A stretch of DNA of 64,000 bases from Artemisia argyi (Eukaryota > Streptophyta > Magnoliopsida > Asterales > Asteraceae), in NCBI GenBank assembly GCA_030686995.1, contig CM060692.1, forward strand, positions 15,543,465-15,607,464, read 5' to 3'. The notes below the pieces were generated by a model. That model saw only the letters and a list, made by a program, of their open reading frames with translations. It had not been told where the DNA came from and searched no databases. Below, piece after piece: positions 34,979 to 46,922 of this stretch (positions are counted from its first letter, which is position 1; every line of letters begins with the position of its first letter). The position numbers were made by a program, and so were the translations under genes.

Positions 34979-35975
34979 ATGGCCGGTGACGATACAACTA
35001 GCACTACACTAAAACCCGTAACACCAATTGCACGATACCAATGCCCTAAACTGAAAGCCACAAACTACACAGTTTGGGCTATACAAATTAAGGTCATGTT
35101 AGAAGCACATGGTTTATGGGAAGCGATAGAACCAAAGGAAAACATGCAAGTAGATGATAAGAAGGATAAGGCAACAACGGCCTTCCTATATCAAGCGTTG
35201 ACCGAAGATGTGATTTTGCAAGTAGCAAGTTGTAAAAAGGCAAAGGAATTATGGGAATCGTTAAGAAGGAGACACGTTGGAGAAGAGAGAGTATAGCAAG
35301 AACGATTACAATCATTGATGATTGGATTTCAAACACTTCAGATGAAGGAGGACGATACGGTGGATGCATTTACGGCTAAACTAAACGGCTACACCACTAA
35401 GGCTAAAGAATTAGGTAAAACTTTGGATGAATCACTTTAAATACGAAAACTATTAGATTCCACACCAAATAGGTTCATTCAAATAGTAACATCCATAGAA
35501 CAAACAAATGATCTTGACGATATTACCTTAAATGAGATCACTGGAAAACTCAAGGCATTCGAGGAAAGGATAAAACTCCGAAAAGGAGGACAAGTGGAAA
35601 GCCAGGAAAACTTACTATTCGCACAAGGCGAACACTCGAGAAAAGGAGGACGATTTACTAAACGCGGAGGTAGATCAAACTTTTCACGAGGAAACTGGCA
35701 AAGTAATAAGAATAAAGATAACTCGAATGAGGAAAGCTCAACTCACAAAGGAAAGCCAAATAAGAATAAACTTGAGTGGGATAAGAGCAAATTAAAATGT
35801 TTCAAGTGTGGAAAACTTGGACATTATAATAGAAACTGCAAAGCAACATCGACAACTCAGGAACAATCAAACCTTATCTTAGAAGACGATGAACCATCAC
35901 TATTAATGACTACACACGAAACAGAACACGAGGAAGTTCTGTTGAATGAAGGAAAAATTAAACCCGAAAAATGCA
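34979..35975 (+). pseudogene. Copia gag, broken (copy 2)
   Basis: Copy of 14289-15285: ATG at 34979, stops at about 35294 and 35438, CCHC knuckle near 35798-35840, frameshift near 35975. No copy-specific repair is seen. Confidence 0.85.
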
Positions 35976-35981
35976 AGCATA

Positions 35982-38900
35982 TGGTACTTAGATAATGGTG
36001 CAAGTAACCATATGACGGGAACTAAGAGTCATTTTAGGGATATTGACTAAAGCATAACATGACGTGTACATTTTTGAGACGGATTGTACTTAGAGATAAA
36101 GGGTAGAGGCTCTATACTGTTAGGATGTAGGAACCAAGAACAAAAGATAGTTTCGGATGTTTACTACATTCCAAACCTCAAGAGCAACATAATTAGTCTA
36201 GGACAACTTACAGAGATAGGTTGTAAGATCATCATGGACGGAAACAAATTGACTTTGTATGACAAGAATAAGAAGTTGTTGATGAAGGTTGAAAGATCTA
36301 AGAATCAACTTTACAGTATTAAACTACAAATAGAAGCACCTATATGTCTCTTAGAAAATGTAGATAACCAAGCATGGTTATGGCACGTTAGATTAGGTCA
36401 TCTGAACTTTGATGACATCAACAAGATGACAAGAAAGGGTCTAGTAGGAGGAATACCAAGAATAAATCATGCAGGACAGATTTGTGATGCATGTTTATTA
36501 GGAAAACACAATAGAACACCATTACCAAATCAAGCTAAATTCAGATCAAAGAACCCGTTGGAATTAGTATATGGAGACCTTTGTGGTCCTATAATTCCAG
36601 CCACGCACTCTGGAAAGAAACTCATTTTCTTGTTAGTGGACGACTGCATACGTTTCATGTGGGCCTACTTTCTGACGTCGAAAGATCAGGCATTTAGCAC
36701 TTTCAAGGAATTTAGACAACAAGTTGATATGGAAATGAGACTGAAATTAAGGATGTTAAGAATAGATAGAGGAGGCGAATTTACATCAAATGAATTCACT
36801 AAATACTGTAAGGAAAATGGAATAGCACGACAGTTGATAGCACCTTACTCACCACAACAAAATGGAGTAGTGGAGAGAAGAAATAGAACAGTGTTATCAA
36901 CTACAAGGAATATGATGAAAGCGATGAAGTTACCTTTAACTTTTTGGGCGGAAGCAGTTAAACATGCCATTTACATACTCAACAGGGTACCTACAAGAGC
37001 TCTTGTAGATAAAACTCCATATGAGGCACTCTACGACAGAAAACCGAATTTGGAAAACCTAAGGATATTCGAATGCAAAACTTATGCCAAGATAACAATA
37101 CCTCACTTGAAGAAGCTCGATGATAGAAGTATACCAATGATTTACTTAGGAATAGAGGAAGGATCAAAAGCATGTAGGTTATATGATCCAATAGGAAAGA
37201 AGAAACATGTTAGTAGGGATGTAAAGTTTATGGAAACGAAACCGTTGGATTGGGAGAATAATGGAGAGGAAACTAGTACACAAGACACGTTTTGGACAAG
37301 TTTTGTGGCAGAAGGAGTTGACAATGAAAACCTTACACCAGTCAACATAGAAAACAATGATAACACATATCATGAACATGATCCGATTCCAGATCCTGAT
37401 TCACCAATCACCACACCAACATACACTTACAACCCACACTCAGAGGAAGAGGAAGAAGAAGCTAATGTGAGCTCATTAGGAAGCTCAGATCATAGATTTG
37501 ATGATAGGCCAGTACGAGGTTTCAAAGAGATAAAGGAAATTTAGAAGGAAGTACGTGTAGTTGAGACTGAAAGTCTACTATTTACGGAAGAGGAACCACA
37601 TAACTATAAGGAAGCATCGGTAGACAAGAAATGGATTGAGGCCATGGAGATTGAATTGGATTCAATCAACAAGAATAACACATGGACTCTTATTACATTG
37701 CCCACAAATCAAAAGGCAATAGGACTCAAATGGGTCTATAAGACCAAGAGGGATGCAAAAGGAAAGATCATCAAATACAAGGCACGGTTAGTAGCAAAAG
37801 GATATGTACAAGAACAAGGAATAGACTTCAATGAAGTATTTGCACCAGTTGCACGGATAGAGACGGTTCGTTTGATATTAGCTTTAGCAGCATATCATGG
37901 ATGGCAATTACATCACTTAGATGTAAAATCTGCATTTTTATATGGAGATTTGAAGGAAGTAGTCTACGTTACACAACCTGAAGGATTTATTCAACAAGGA
38001 AACTCAGGGAAAGTTTACAAGCTCACTAAAGCTCTGTATGGCTTAAGGCAAGCACCACGAGCTTGGAATGTGAAGTTTGATCAAACCTTGAAGTCTTTAG
38101 ACTTTAAGAAATGTAATCTCGAACAAGCAGTTTACACGAAGAGAAGCAAGACTTCTACACTTATAGTTGAAGTTTACGTAGATGACTTGATAATCACGGG
38201 CACTCCAAGGAAGGAAATAGAAGTATTTAAATCCCAGATGGAAGACAAATTTGAAATGAGCGACTTAGGATTGTTATCTTATTACGTTGGGATAGAAGTT
38301 ACATAGACAGGAGGAGAGATTACAATCAAGCAAACAGGTTATATTAACAAGATCTTGAAAGAAACAAGTATGACGGACAGTAATGATACGAAGATACCAA
38401 TGGATCCCGGTACTAAATTGGTCGAGGCGGAAGATGGAAACTCAGTTCACGCAACTTATTACCGAAGTTTAATTGGAAGTCTCAGGTACTTACTACATAC
38501 AAGATCAGATCTTAGTTACTCAGTCGGACTACTCAGCAAATTTATGCAAGACCTAAAGGATCATCCCCTGAAGGCAGTGAAACAAGTAATCCGATACATC
38601 AAATGAACAAAGGAGCATGGCATAATATACAAGAAAGAAGGCGACTGCAAGATTACAGGTTACAGTGACAGTAGTTATGGAATCAATACCGATCAAGAAA
38701 AAGGAACTACTGGGATAGTATTTTATTTTGTAGAATCACCTATTACCTGGTGTAATCAGAAGCAACCAACAGTGGCGCTCTCATCATGTGAATCAGAATT
38801 CATGGCGGCTACTGGAGCAGCATGTCAAGCCTTATGGTTAAAACGACTACTTGGTGAATTAACCAGTTGGGAAGAGAAAAGGATAACACTGAAGATTGAC

Positions 38901-39178
38901 AACATTTCAGCAATAACACTCGTAAGGAACCCAATTTTTCATGGTAGGGTGCCATGTTTTGTATTGTTTTTGTTTTTCCCTTTCGGGGTCTCGTTATAAG
39001 ATATAGCCTTTCCAAAAAACAATTCACTCAGGAATGCGCGTAGACAATGGACACAACAATGTGGAACATGTCAGTGGTCAATGGAGAATTACAAAGAGCT
39101 GATATATTAACAAAAGCTTTACCAAGACTAAAGTTTGTGACTATGCAACAAATGCTTGGAGTTCAAGACTTAGGATGA
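35982..39178 (+). pseudogene. Copia pol, broken (copy 2)
   Basis: Copy of 15292-18488: protease motif, integrase stretch about 36084-37544, reverse transcriptase 37644-38306 with YVDD, continuation 38355-38606, RNase H from about 38772 interrupted after FHGR by the same T-rich foreign segment. All stops are shared with copy 1, showing inactivation predates the duplication. Confidence 0.9.
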
Positions 39179-39425
39179 AGCAACGATCAAGATTAAGGAG
39201 GAGAATGTGAGCTGATAATCTCGACATTGCTTCATATGTAAATAACGAAACATGAAGGACCGAAGATGTTCGTTAGTTAGTAACCGCCAAGCGGTTAAGT
39301 TAGTTATGGCGGTTAGTTAGTTAGTTGGTTAGGGTAGTTATTAGTTAGTTGAATTCGGTTACAAACCGAATGGACACAAACCGAAGGGACACACCTGTTC
39401 GTCCCTTATATATATATATATATAT

Positions 39426-39860
39426 GGGAGGGTTAATGTAAGATCAATCTTAAAGTTGTAAAAATAAGATCTAGTCTAAAAAACCAATAAAACCAATTAT
39501 AAATAACCATGTTAGCAATAATACAAAAAAAATAAATTATTAGTACGAATTAACATTTTAACAACTAATAACCAACTGATACATGAGTTTGAATTAGTGA
39601 TACACAATTATAAATTTACATGTTGAATCAAAGTGTATCAGCTTAACCTGATACATATTACATGTCAAATCAAAGTGTATCACCTTGGTTTCATCAAGTT
39701 TAAAAAGAAAACCATAAGAATTTTAACAATTTTACTTGTAATTAATAAAAAAAAAAAAAAAAAAAAAAAGTAATTTTATTTTAACGAGAGTATCACTTGT
39801 CAAATTTTAGTTGGATCTCATTTTAACAACTTTAAGCTTGATCTTATTTGATCCTAACTC
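39426..39860. mobile_element. MITE inside Copia right LTR (copy 2)
   Basis: Same element as 18756-19181, with a longer A-tract. Starts GGGAGGGTTAATGTAAGATC. Confidence 0.7.
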
Positions 39861-39907
<47 letters not shown>

Positions 39908-40080
39908 ATTTGTAATGTTTAATGGTTTCATCAAGTTTAAAAAGAAAACCATAAGAATTTTAACAATTTTACTTGTAATTAATAAAAAAAAAGTAATTTT
40001 ATTTTAACGAGAGTATCACTTGTCAAATTTTAGTTGGATCTCATTTTAACAACTTTAAGCTTGATCTTATTTGATCCTAA

Positions 40081-40157
<77 letters not shown>

Positions 40158-40160
<3 letters not shown>

Positions 40161-42046
40161 TTGTATTCTATGCAGTACCAATATTAAATACAGTACTTTA
40201 CAGTACCAATATAAACCAATCTTGACCATCAGATTTTTGATCAATGGATATAAATGAGTGGGGCATAAATGTAAATAAATGAAAAACTAAGGAACTTATT
40301 TTAAGGACTAAAAGGACATGAAAGTAATTTTATAGATATTATCTAAATAAACTGTCAACATGCCCCTAAAATACGTAATTTAGAGAGATCAGTTATACGG
40401 AGTAGTTTTTATCTCTTTGTCTCTCACTCCAATAACCCTAGCCGCCCCTTTCATGTTCATATGTATCCCAAAAAATTGACGACGAGTGAGAGGAAGGAGA
40501 TGGGGTTCGCAACAGGTATATGAAATAAGTGTTCTAAATTCGCCTTAAAACTATTTCGAAAAGCAACAAATGATTTAGTGTGGAAAATTTTCCATAGATC
40601 GATCAATATGTCTATGTCGAGGGTAAAAGAAATCGTTGTAAAGTTCTGGAAATTTAACAAGGTGATTGTTTGTGTGCGATGATAATGGTGGTTCTTAAGA
40701 TGATGGTTTAAAGGGTACATTAATTGTTTGATTTATTCTTAGTTCTTCATTACGAGATCTCTGTTTTGTTTAAGCTTGATATAATTTTGATGCGTATGGT
40801 TTTACTTTTAATTCAAGATCTGCTTCAATAATTAGTCTTATATGTACTCATGTTAAAATAACTTTGTGTTGCAGAAATTATATCAGTGGAGCTTATCTTG
40901 AAGGTTGACTTTCCACATCATTTTGTTTATACATCAATGACGTATTATCCAACACCATCAAGTTTTCTTGCTCTAATGTCGGCTTACCCTATCAAAGAGG
41001 TATCATATTTGACTTAATATATAGTTTGGCAATATATACTTAAAGCATAGTAAAAAATCACTATTAACGATGATGAAGAAAAAGATTTTGAATCTACCAT
41101 TTTAATATAGAATAAACTAACGGTTCATGAAGATTGGGTCTACTATTTTAATATAGAATAAGAAGACTTAGCATTTACATAAATGGTTCTTTAAGTATTT
41201 CGAACATGACTGATTGAATTGCTTAGTATGTATAAAATTTTACTTGTTATGAAAATGTGCATGTGTGTTTTATGGTTGGTAAAAAATCAATGAAAGGGTT
41301 GTGCTTAAGTTTGATATAAAGTCAAATAATGAGCTATGCATATGTGTTTTAGATTGTGCATATGTGTTTGTTAATTGTTCATAATAAGAAATTGATAATT
41401 GTTTGTAATTTCAGGTATTAAAAAGACACAAGTGTTGGTCATGATAAAGATGTCAACACACAAGTGTAGAATGAGATACGAAAGCATACACATATGTTCT
41501 TGGAGGAGTGCATGTATGTTCTTGGAAGAGTGCACGCATGTTTTTGATGACGTGCACAACTATATTTAACAAGATACATTTGTATTGGAATTGTATTTCA
41601 TTATATATTAAATTTTGTATATATTATTTATGTTTTTGGGTTGTTATTTAATTTTTAGAGGTTACATGTATATATTTTTGTTTTTGGTCATAAATATCGA
41701 AGATCAAATAATGTACACTAGAAACATATGTGCAATTATCATTTTAAGCAAAATAAGTTTGACGTTGAAATGATTAAACGCAATAAATAGATGTAAGTAT
41801 ACAATATTAAAAAAAAAAGTAAAAAACATATATGCACTTGATTTTTCTGAAAACATGTATACTATAAAAATTAAGGGAATTAAAAAACGTTTTTTGTTAA
41901 AAAATATTACAAAAAAAAAAGTGAAAATATGTTTGACTATTTTACCCTTTTGAATTAATTAAAAATCTTTAATGATACTAAATTATTATTGGTCTAAATG
42001 GTACTGTAAAGTACTGTATCTAAGAATGGTACTGCATATAACGCGC

Positions 42047-42050
<4 letters not shown>
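40158..42050. mobile_element. 1.9-kb terminal-inverted-repeat element, only in copy 2
   Basis: The left end (TATGCAGTACC..., then ATACAGTACTTTACAGTACC, 40158-40208) is matched in inverse at the right end (42000-42050) over about 50 bp with few mismatches. It sits inside a TA microsatellite, so its target duplication is masked; a TA target or a longer AT-only one is possible. It is missing at the equivalent site in copy 1 (19418-19500). It carries no transposase I can recognise but holds a possible spliced gene fragment at 40500-41444. Confidence 0.8.
40500..41444 (+). CDS. possible three-exon mini-gene captured by the 1.9-kb element
   Basis: No single long frame exists, but three short exons join with matching phases. 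Exon 1 is 40500-40515 (ATG GGG TTC GCA ACA G, donor GTATAT). Exon 2 is 40875-40999 (acceptor TTGCAG, donor GTATCA), open for 41 codons including HHFVYTSMTYYPTPSS. Exon 3 is 41415-41444 (acceptor TTTCAG), ending in TGA at 41442-41444. The product would be 56 residues, not a family I recognise. A CT-rich leader with AACCCTAGCC precedes the ATG, like plant 5' UTRs. This looks like a host gene fragment carried between transposon ends. The exon model is inferred from phases and splice sites; expression is unknown. Confidence 0.35.
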
Positions 42051-42133
<83 letters not shown>

Positions 42134-42531
42134 TGTACATTTGTAATGTTTAATGGTCAGACGAAATAGTTATTCAGTATATTTTGCAATTCATATTCGA
42201 CTCATATTGGGACAACAGTGTGCTCATTAAACAGGTCAAATGGGTAAAAGTCGCCCATAGTATATTCACAATGCATGAAACGTCATACATTATATATATA
42301 CTTAATTAAAATTCTTTAAATCAGTTTCAGATTCTCGAAATTTATGAACATGTTAACGGAAATAAAATTGATGATCTACCCATTATGCTAAGTGCATTCA
42401 AAGAACCAAAATTGGTTATATTGTAAAAAGAAATCAGATAATTAATCGGTGTTCTTTACAGCTAGGAATGTAAGAATCATAGAAGTGGCAAAATGGTCAC
42501 ATCGAGCGTGTCAGGAATGGCCGTTTATGGG

Positions 42532-42745
42532 CAGTGGCGAAGCTTGGAATTTTTAAGTGGGAGGTCGGGATCTAAATTTTTTTTTTCCTAAGGCTATACT
42601 TCAGGTATACCGAAATTTTCGGGAGGTCGAAACCGAATATACCGAAATATTTCTACACGAAAACTATATACCCCCTACATCGCAAAAAAAATTTCGGGGG
42701 GTCGGGCGCCCCCCCCCCCCCCCCCCCTTAAAAGCTGCGCCACTG
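42532..42745. mobile_element. hAT-type MITE (copy 2)
   Basis: Same as 19927-20140, with TSD TTTATGGG on both sides. Confidence 0.9.
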
Positions 42746-42753
42746 TTTATGGG

Positions 42754-43604
42754 TCAAATTGGGGAACTTCCAAATATAAGCCGGGTTTGGCGTGTAAACA
42801 CCTCAGATCGAAACTTTGAATTATTAAATAGTAAGAGTTGAAGTTTATATGCATCAAGATAGAATACACGTCGAAAAACTTTCGTCATTTTTCTTTTTAC
42901 CTGAGTTTATTTATTTTACCCCGGCATAAGTAAATGGATCAAAATTGCTAAATTCAAATTATAGCAATAGATACCTCGTTTTCACTTAAACTCCCTAACA
43001 GTTGCAACCAAAAGAAAAGGATGAATCATATTAATGAAGATACAAATAAACTAATACCCTTATATGGTCGTTTAACAGAATCACCAGCTTCCTTTACAGT
43101 ATATTCTCAAACTTAATCATGGAACGTCAACATTATCCAAACTAGCTTTTATTCTCTCAATTCTAAATGAATGCTAGTTTCACCAACTCGGATTTTATAC
43201 TACTACTTACTAAGATGGAGTGTGATTAACACACATTCTCGATTTAATATTACTTAGATTTCGGAAATTAAGCAAATAAACCAAAACCAAAAAAACGTGA
43301 ACTACTTATCCATGTCTATTCAATAAATTCAACTAATACGAAGAAAACAAATTGTAACGAAACATATCTTTCTAGAATTTTGAATAAAGATGCAAACATA
43401 TAAATTTTGCATAACTTTAACTAACCTACACCATAATACATGTTAGAAACATTGATATCACCTCTGAGTTAAGCGTGAAACTACATGTAATACATCTAAC
43501 TTTTCATTAACTTCAATCACCACACGGCAACACTTTTTTAGCTCCAAAGTTTCCGATGTTGACAATGTCTTTTCCTCAATTTAAATCGAAGTAGATATGC
43601 AATC
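42754..43604. other. 3' flank of second F-box gene (copy 2)
   Basis: No gene; copy of 20149-20999 with a G/A difference near 43230. Confidence 0.5.
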
Positions 43605-44753
43605 TTAGTGATCAAGCAAAAGTAGGGTTTCCGTGTAGGCACACACAAAAGAAGAAGATTCTTTTGCAGAAATCCCAGTAAAATCAACGTCTTCTAACTT
43701 GGGATCATAAACCAAAAGTTCAGAATCTTCTTCTGAACTAAAACGCTTTGCCGCTTCAATTAAAACTTCGCCACTCTTTCTAAATCCAAATACATCTGTT
43801 ATTGCCTTATCTGGTAGGTTACTCCTGATAGTGTATAATTTAATAAATGATTTCAGATCACCATTTTCCATCATCCATACACCATATTCTGGTACATCCA
43901 CGTCATCATATATATCCTCAAGCACAACAAGAAACCCATTAAACTTACGTAGATACAACTTATGATCATGAGGGTTATGGTTTACTGCTAAATTATCAGG
44001 AAGGCGTATTTCTGTAAATATTTCACTTATCATATCAAATGATATAATCAGATTAGAACGACTAATCCTATCCAAGGCAAGCCAATAAATAAACCTATCT
44101 ATCACTACCTGAACATTGTCTAGGTATGACCTTTCCAACACAACTGTCCTTCGAGGGAGATTGATAGATAGACTTTTCCAAGCCCACGAGCTTACTCTAA
44201 AGATCTCAACTCGCCAAGTAGTGTCAGTAAAAGTGTTAAATTCCCCACCATAAGATTCAATTGAAATGTAAAGAAGCATAGGGTCAAGAGTGTGAGAACA
44301 AACCCCAAAACCAAGCATAGTGCTATACTTATTTTTATCTAACACATTAGACACATCAATTGCAACCGACTTCCCAATGGTAGGATTCCAAATGACAGCT
44401 GTTTTCTTTCCAGAATCACTTGGCTTTGCAACATAATCATAAAAGCAGAATAGGCCTTGAGAGCAACCAACTATTGCTGGTTTGTTAAATAGTTTAACGG
44501 ACACGGGAACAGTTAGGGAAACTTTCTGATGGGGGAAAGTAGCATCGTCCGCAACAGAAACATAATTGTGCTCTAAATCATATCTTACAAGTATATGCTG
44601 TTGCAGCTCAGTGTGTTGGTAATAAGCAATAAACGCAGAGCTGTCGATGAGAGACTTACATGCTTTTGATACAGATCTGAAGCAAAGCAATGATCTAATA
44701 GGAATCCTTTTCAAAATATTCTCTTGGATTTCGAAAGGCATGCTGTCCCACAT
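43605..44753 (-). CDS. F-box protein with F-box-associated domain (copy 2)
   Basis: 382 residues; I see no amino-acid difference from 21000-22148. F-box at residues ~3-45 and FBA-type C-terminal domain. As an SCF-ligase receptor it would recruit an unknown target for ubiquitination. Both copies have the same flanks for >0.8 kb on either side, so regulatory DNA was duplicated too; if the duplication is real, dosage of this gene is doubled. Confidence 0.9.
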   Translation of the reverse strand: MWDSMPFEIQENILKRIPIRSLLCFRSVSKACKSLIDSSAFIAYYQHTELQQHILVRYDLEHNYVSVADDATFPHQKVSLTVPVSVKLFNKPAIVGCSQGLFCFYDYVAKPSDSGKKTAVIWNPTIGKSVAIDVSNVLDKNKYSTMLGFGVCSHTLDPMLLYISIESYGGEFNTFTDTTWRVEIFRVSSWAWKSLSINLPRRTVVLERSYLDNVQVVIDRFIYWLALDRISRSNLIISFDMISEIFTEIRLPDNLAVNHNPHDHKLYLRKFNGFLVVLEDIYDDVDVPEYGVWMMENGDLKSFIKLYTIRSNLPDKAITDVFGFRKSGEVLIEAAKRFSSEEDSELLVYDPKLEDVDFTGISAKESSSFVCAYTETLLLLDH

Positions 44754-45924
44754 TTTTTAAAAGGTTCTGCAGAAGTTAGGAAAAGATCTCCTGCTACAAA
44801 GTGAAACAATGAAACGGGTCAAGTAGGTTAAATTTTAGCAAATGAATTGGATCAAATGGGTCAATATGGGTAAATTGGGATTTCGAACAAAATCAAATAT
44901 TGTGCATAGATAGCGTTAACATATAATAATTTGATTAAGAATCAAATAATTTGTCTTAGCTTATTTGATGGGCTTATGAGCTTTTTAATATTTGATAAGC
45001 ACATTTTATTATGAGCTTACCTACTTAAACTTATGACCTTATAAAGCCATAATCTCAAGTTGATAAGTTTATATAAGGCAATCAAATAAGCTTAAACAAA
45101 CACCAAGTGCATAAGCCCCTAATAAGCTGATTTAAACACCCTCAAATTATTTTAGTTTTAAAGGGTGTTATAAGTCTAAGCATATTCGTGACTTGTGAGC
45201 TAACAATTATGTTCAGTGATTACCTTATAGCTTGTAATGAATAAGTTAATAAGCTTATGTTAAATAGGACTGGCTAATGATTATAACCTTACATGTTTTC
45301 AAATCATAAGGATTGCAACAAGTAGCAAATATCGTAAACTCTTAAAAGAGTAATATTATTGAATGAATTTTTTATGAATATAACATATAGAATCGCATGT
45401 CTATTTATAATAGAACATAGTTTTGACATTATACAACATAATCATAAGTTCATAACCCTCCTTAAACCCAATGGATGCTAAGCTCACAATTATGCTTATC
45501 TAATAAGTATAACATTATATATACTATATAGTGGTTGAACTATTCAACTATGGTGTAATAAATATATTTATCATTGACTCGTACCTTCAAATTGACGAAT
45601 AATCACCAGTGATCAAGTGAGAAAACAGAGACAAGAATAGGGGGATCGTGGGAGTTTAATGATACTCATAAGGGAAACAAGCCGGTTTATAAATAAAAGT
45701 TTTGGGCTTAGATTTGTCTTCTGTCACAACAGCCCTTCAAATAAGCCTAAATTTTCCCAAATAACCGCATAATTTAAACATGCAAAAACTTTCATAAAAA
45801 AGCTCATAAGCCTAAACTTATAAGAGCTTTTGATATGGTCATGTGGTAGTGATGTGGTGCTCCGACCACATTGATGTTATGACGCCTCATTCAAAGTCCA
45901 TGGTAACAACCGTGGAAAAATGCT
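44754..45924. other. intergenic DNA rich in AAGCTTAT motifs (copy 2)
   Basis: Copy of 22149-23319; no gene. Confidence 0.35.
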
Positions 45925-46304
45925 TTCAAACTAAGTTACAATAACAAGTCATCATACAAAACTTATAGAACTTTGATTCAGTTCATGTTGTATGAGGCGG
46001 TTGTTTAGGCTAAAGCAACCCAAAAACACCACCGAGTCTGTTTTCCAATTTACACATACAATAACCTAAAGAGATTATAACCGTAACTACAAGATAACAA
46101 GTCTGCATATAAGTTCAACACCAGCTCAAAAACGCTGTCACCCTTTGTATATCCCATAAATTCAAAACGCAACTTTCATACTTTCATGGGTACAAACTAC
46201 AAACCCAACTTAAAAGATTTACACATACAAGAACAGGTACATTTGACCATCAAGATAAATATTGATAAGTTCACTTGCACAGTTTCAACCTGCATACGTC
46301 TAAG
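45925..46304 (-). other. displaced 3' flank of the right-edge gene (copy 2)
   Basis: Ends at TSD CGTCTAAG (46297-46304). This is the copy that would be contiguous with the last exon at 63486-63572 if the nested elements (46305-63467 plus one TSD) were absent. Confidence 0.65.
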
Positions 46305-46922
46305 CTATGTTGCACGGAAACGCCATCGGGGTGCCGTCTCCCGTACCGGAAACGTTTCAGAAACGGGAAACGGCTAGAAACGCCCGGAAACGCGCCGGAA
46401 ACGTTTCATGTTGACTGGAAACGCGAGGTGTTGAGAAGGAAACGTTCGGGAAACGTTTCTGGGCCTTTTAAATGCGTTTCTGGGCCTTGGTGAATGAATA
46501 AATACGAAGCTTAATTTTACAGTTTTACAGAAATGTTTGAGATGAAGAAGGTGAAATTATTGGAGAGAGAAAGTACAGTACTCCTTAGTATTTATTTATG
46601 GATTATAGCAAAACTTTTTATTTTTTTATAGGGTTATTTACACATATAGGTAACGAACTCAGAAAAATTTCCCGTGTTATGTAATGGACTTTGAAAAATA
46701 TTAGGTTAAGTAACAAAAGTTTGCAAAACCGTTAAAGTTAGGTAATATCACCCCAAGTTGCAACGGGTGACCTGTTGACCCGGTAATTTTTGTTTGACTT
46801 ATAAATTTCTCGTTTGACCAGTTTTCCCCCAGTACCTTTTCCCCCAAAATTGATACGAACCCTAATTCTCAAATACCCAAATACGCAACACAAACAGTTA
46901 TCAAATCCATGTAAAATTAAAC

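Larger units (their letters stand above)
33232..42217 (+). mobile_element. Copia LTR retrotransposon, degenerate (copy 2)
   Basis: Left LTR 33232-33530, PBS from 33532, right LTR 39206-42217. Same stops and frameshift as copy 1, with few substitutions (for example a Lys/Glu change near 38424 and T/G near 37547). The right LTR is about 1.9 kb longer because of a further nested element. Confidence 0.95.
39206..42217 (+). repeat. Copia right LTR, multiply invaded (copy 2)
   Basis: LTR ends match the left LTR. The TATA-like region again holds a MITE (about 39426-39860), its partial tandem duplicate (about 39926-40085), TA/GT tracts, and, unlike copy 1, a 1.9-kb inverted-repeat element at 40158-42050. 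(GT)n follows at 42087-42130. Confidence 0.85.

Noticed and set aside
40034..40225. Ile/Tyr repeat ORFs at 40034 and 41972
   Set aside because: Pure translation of TA and GT microsatellites.
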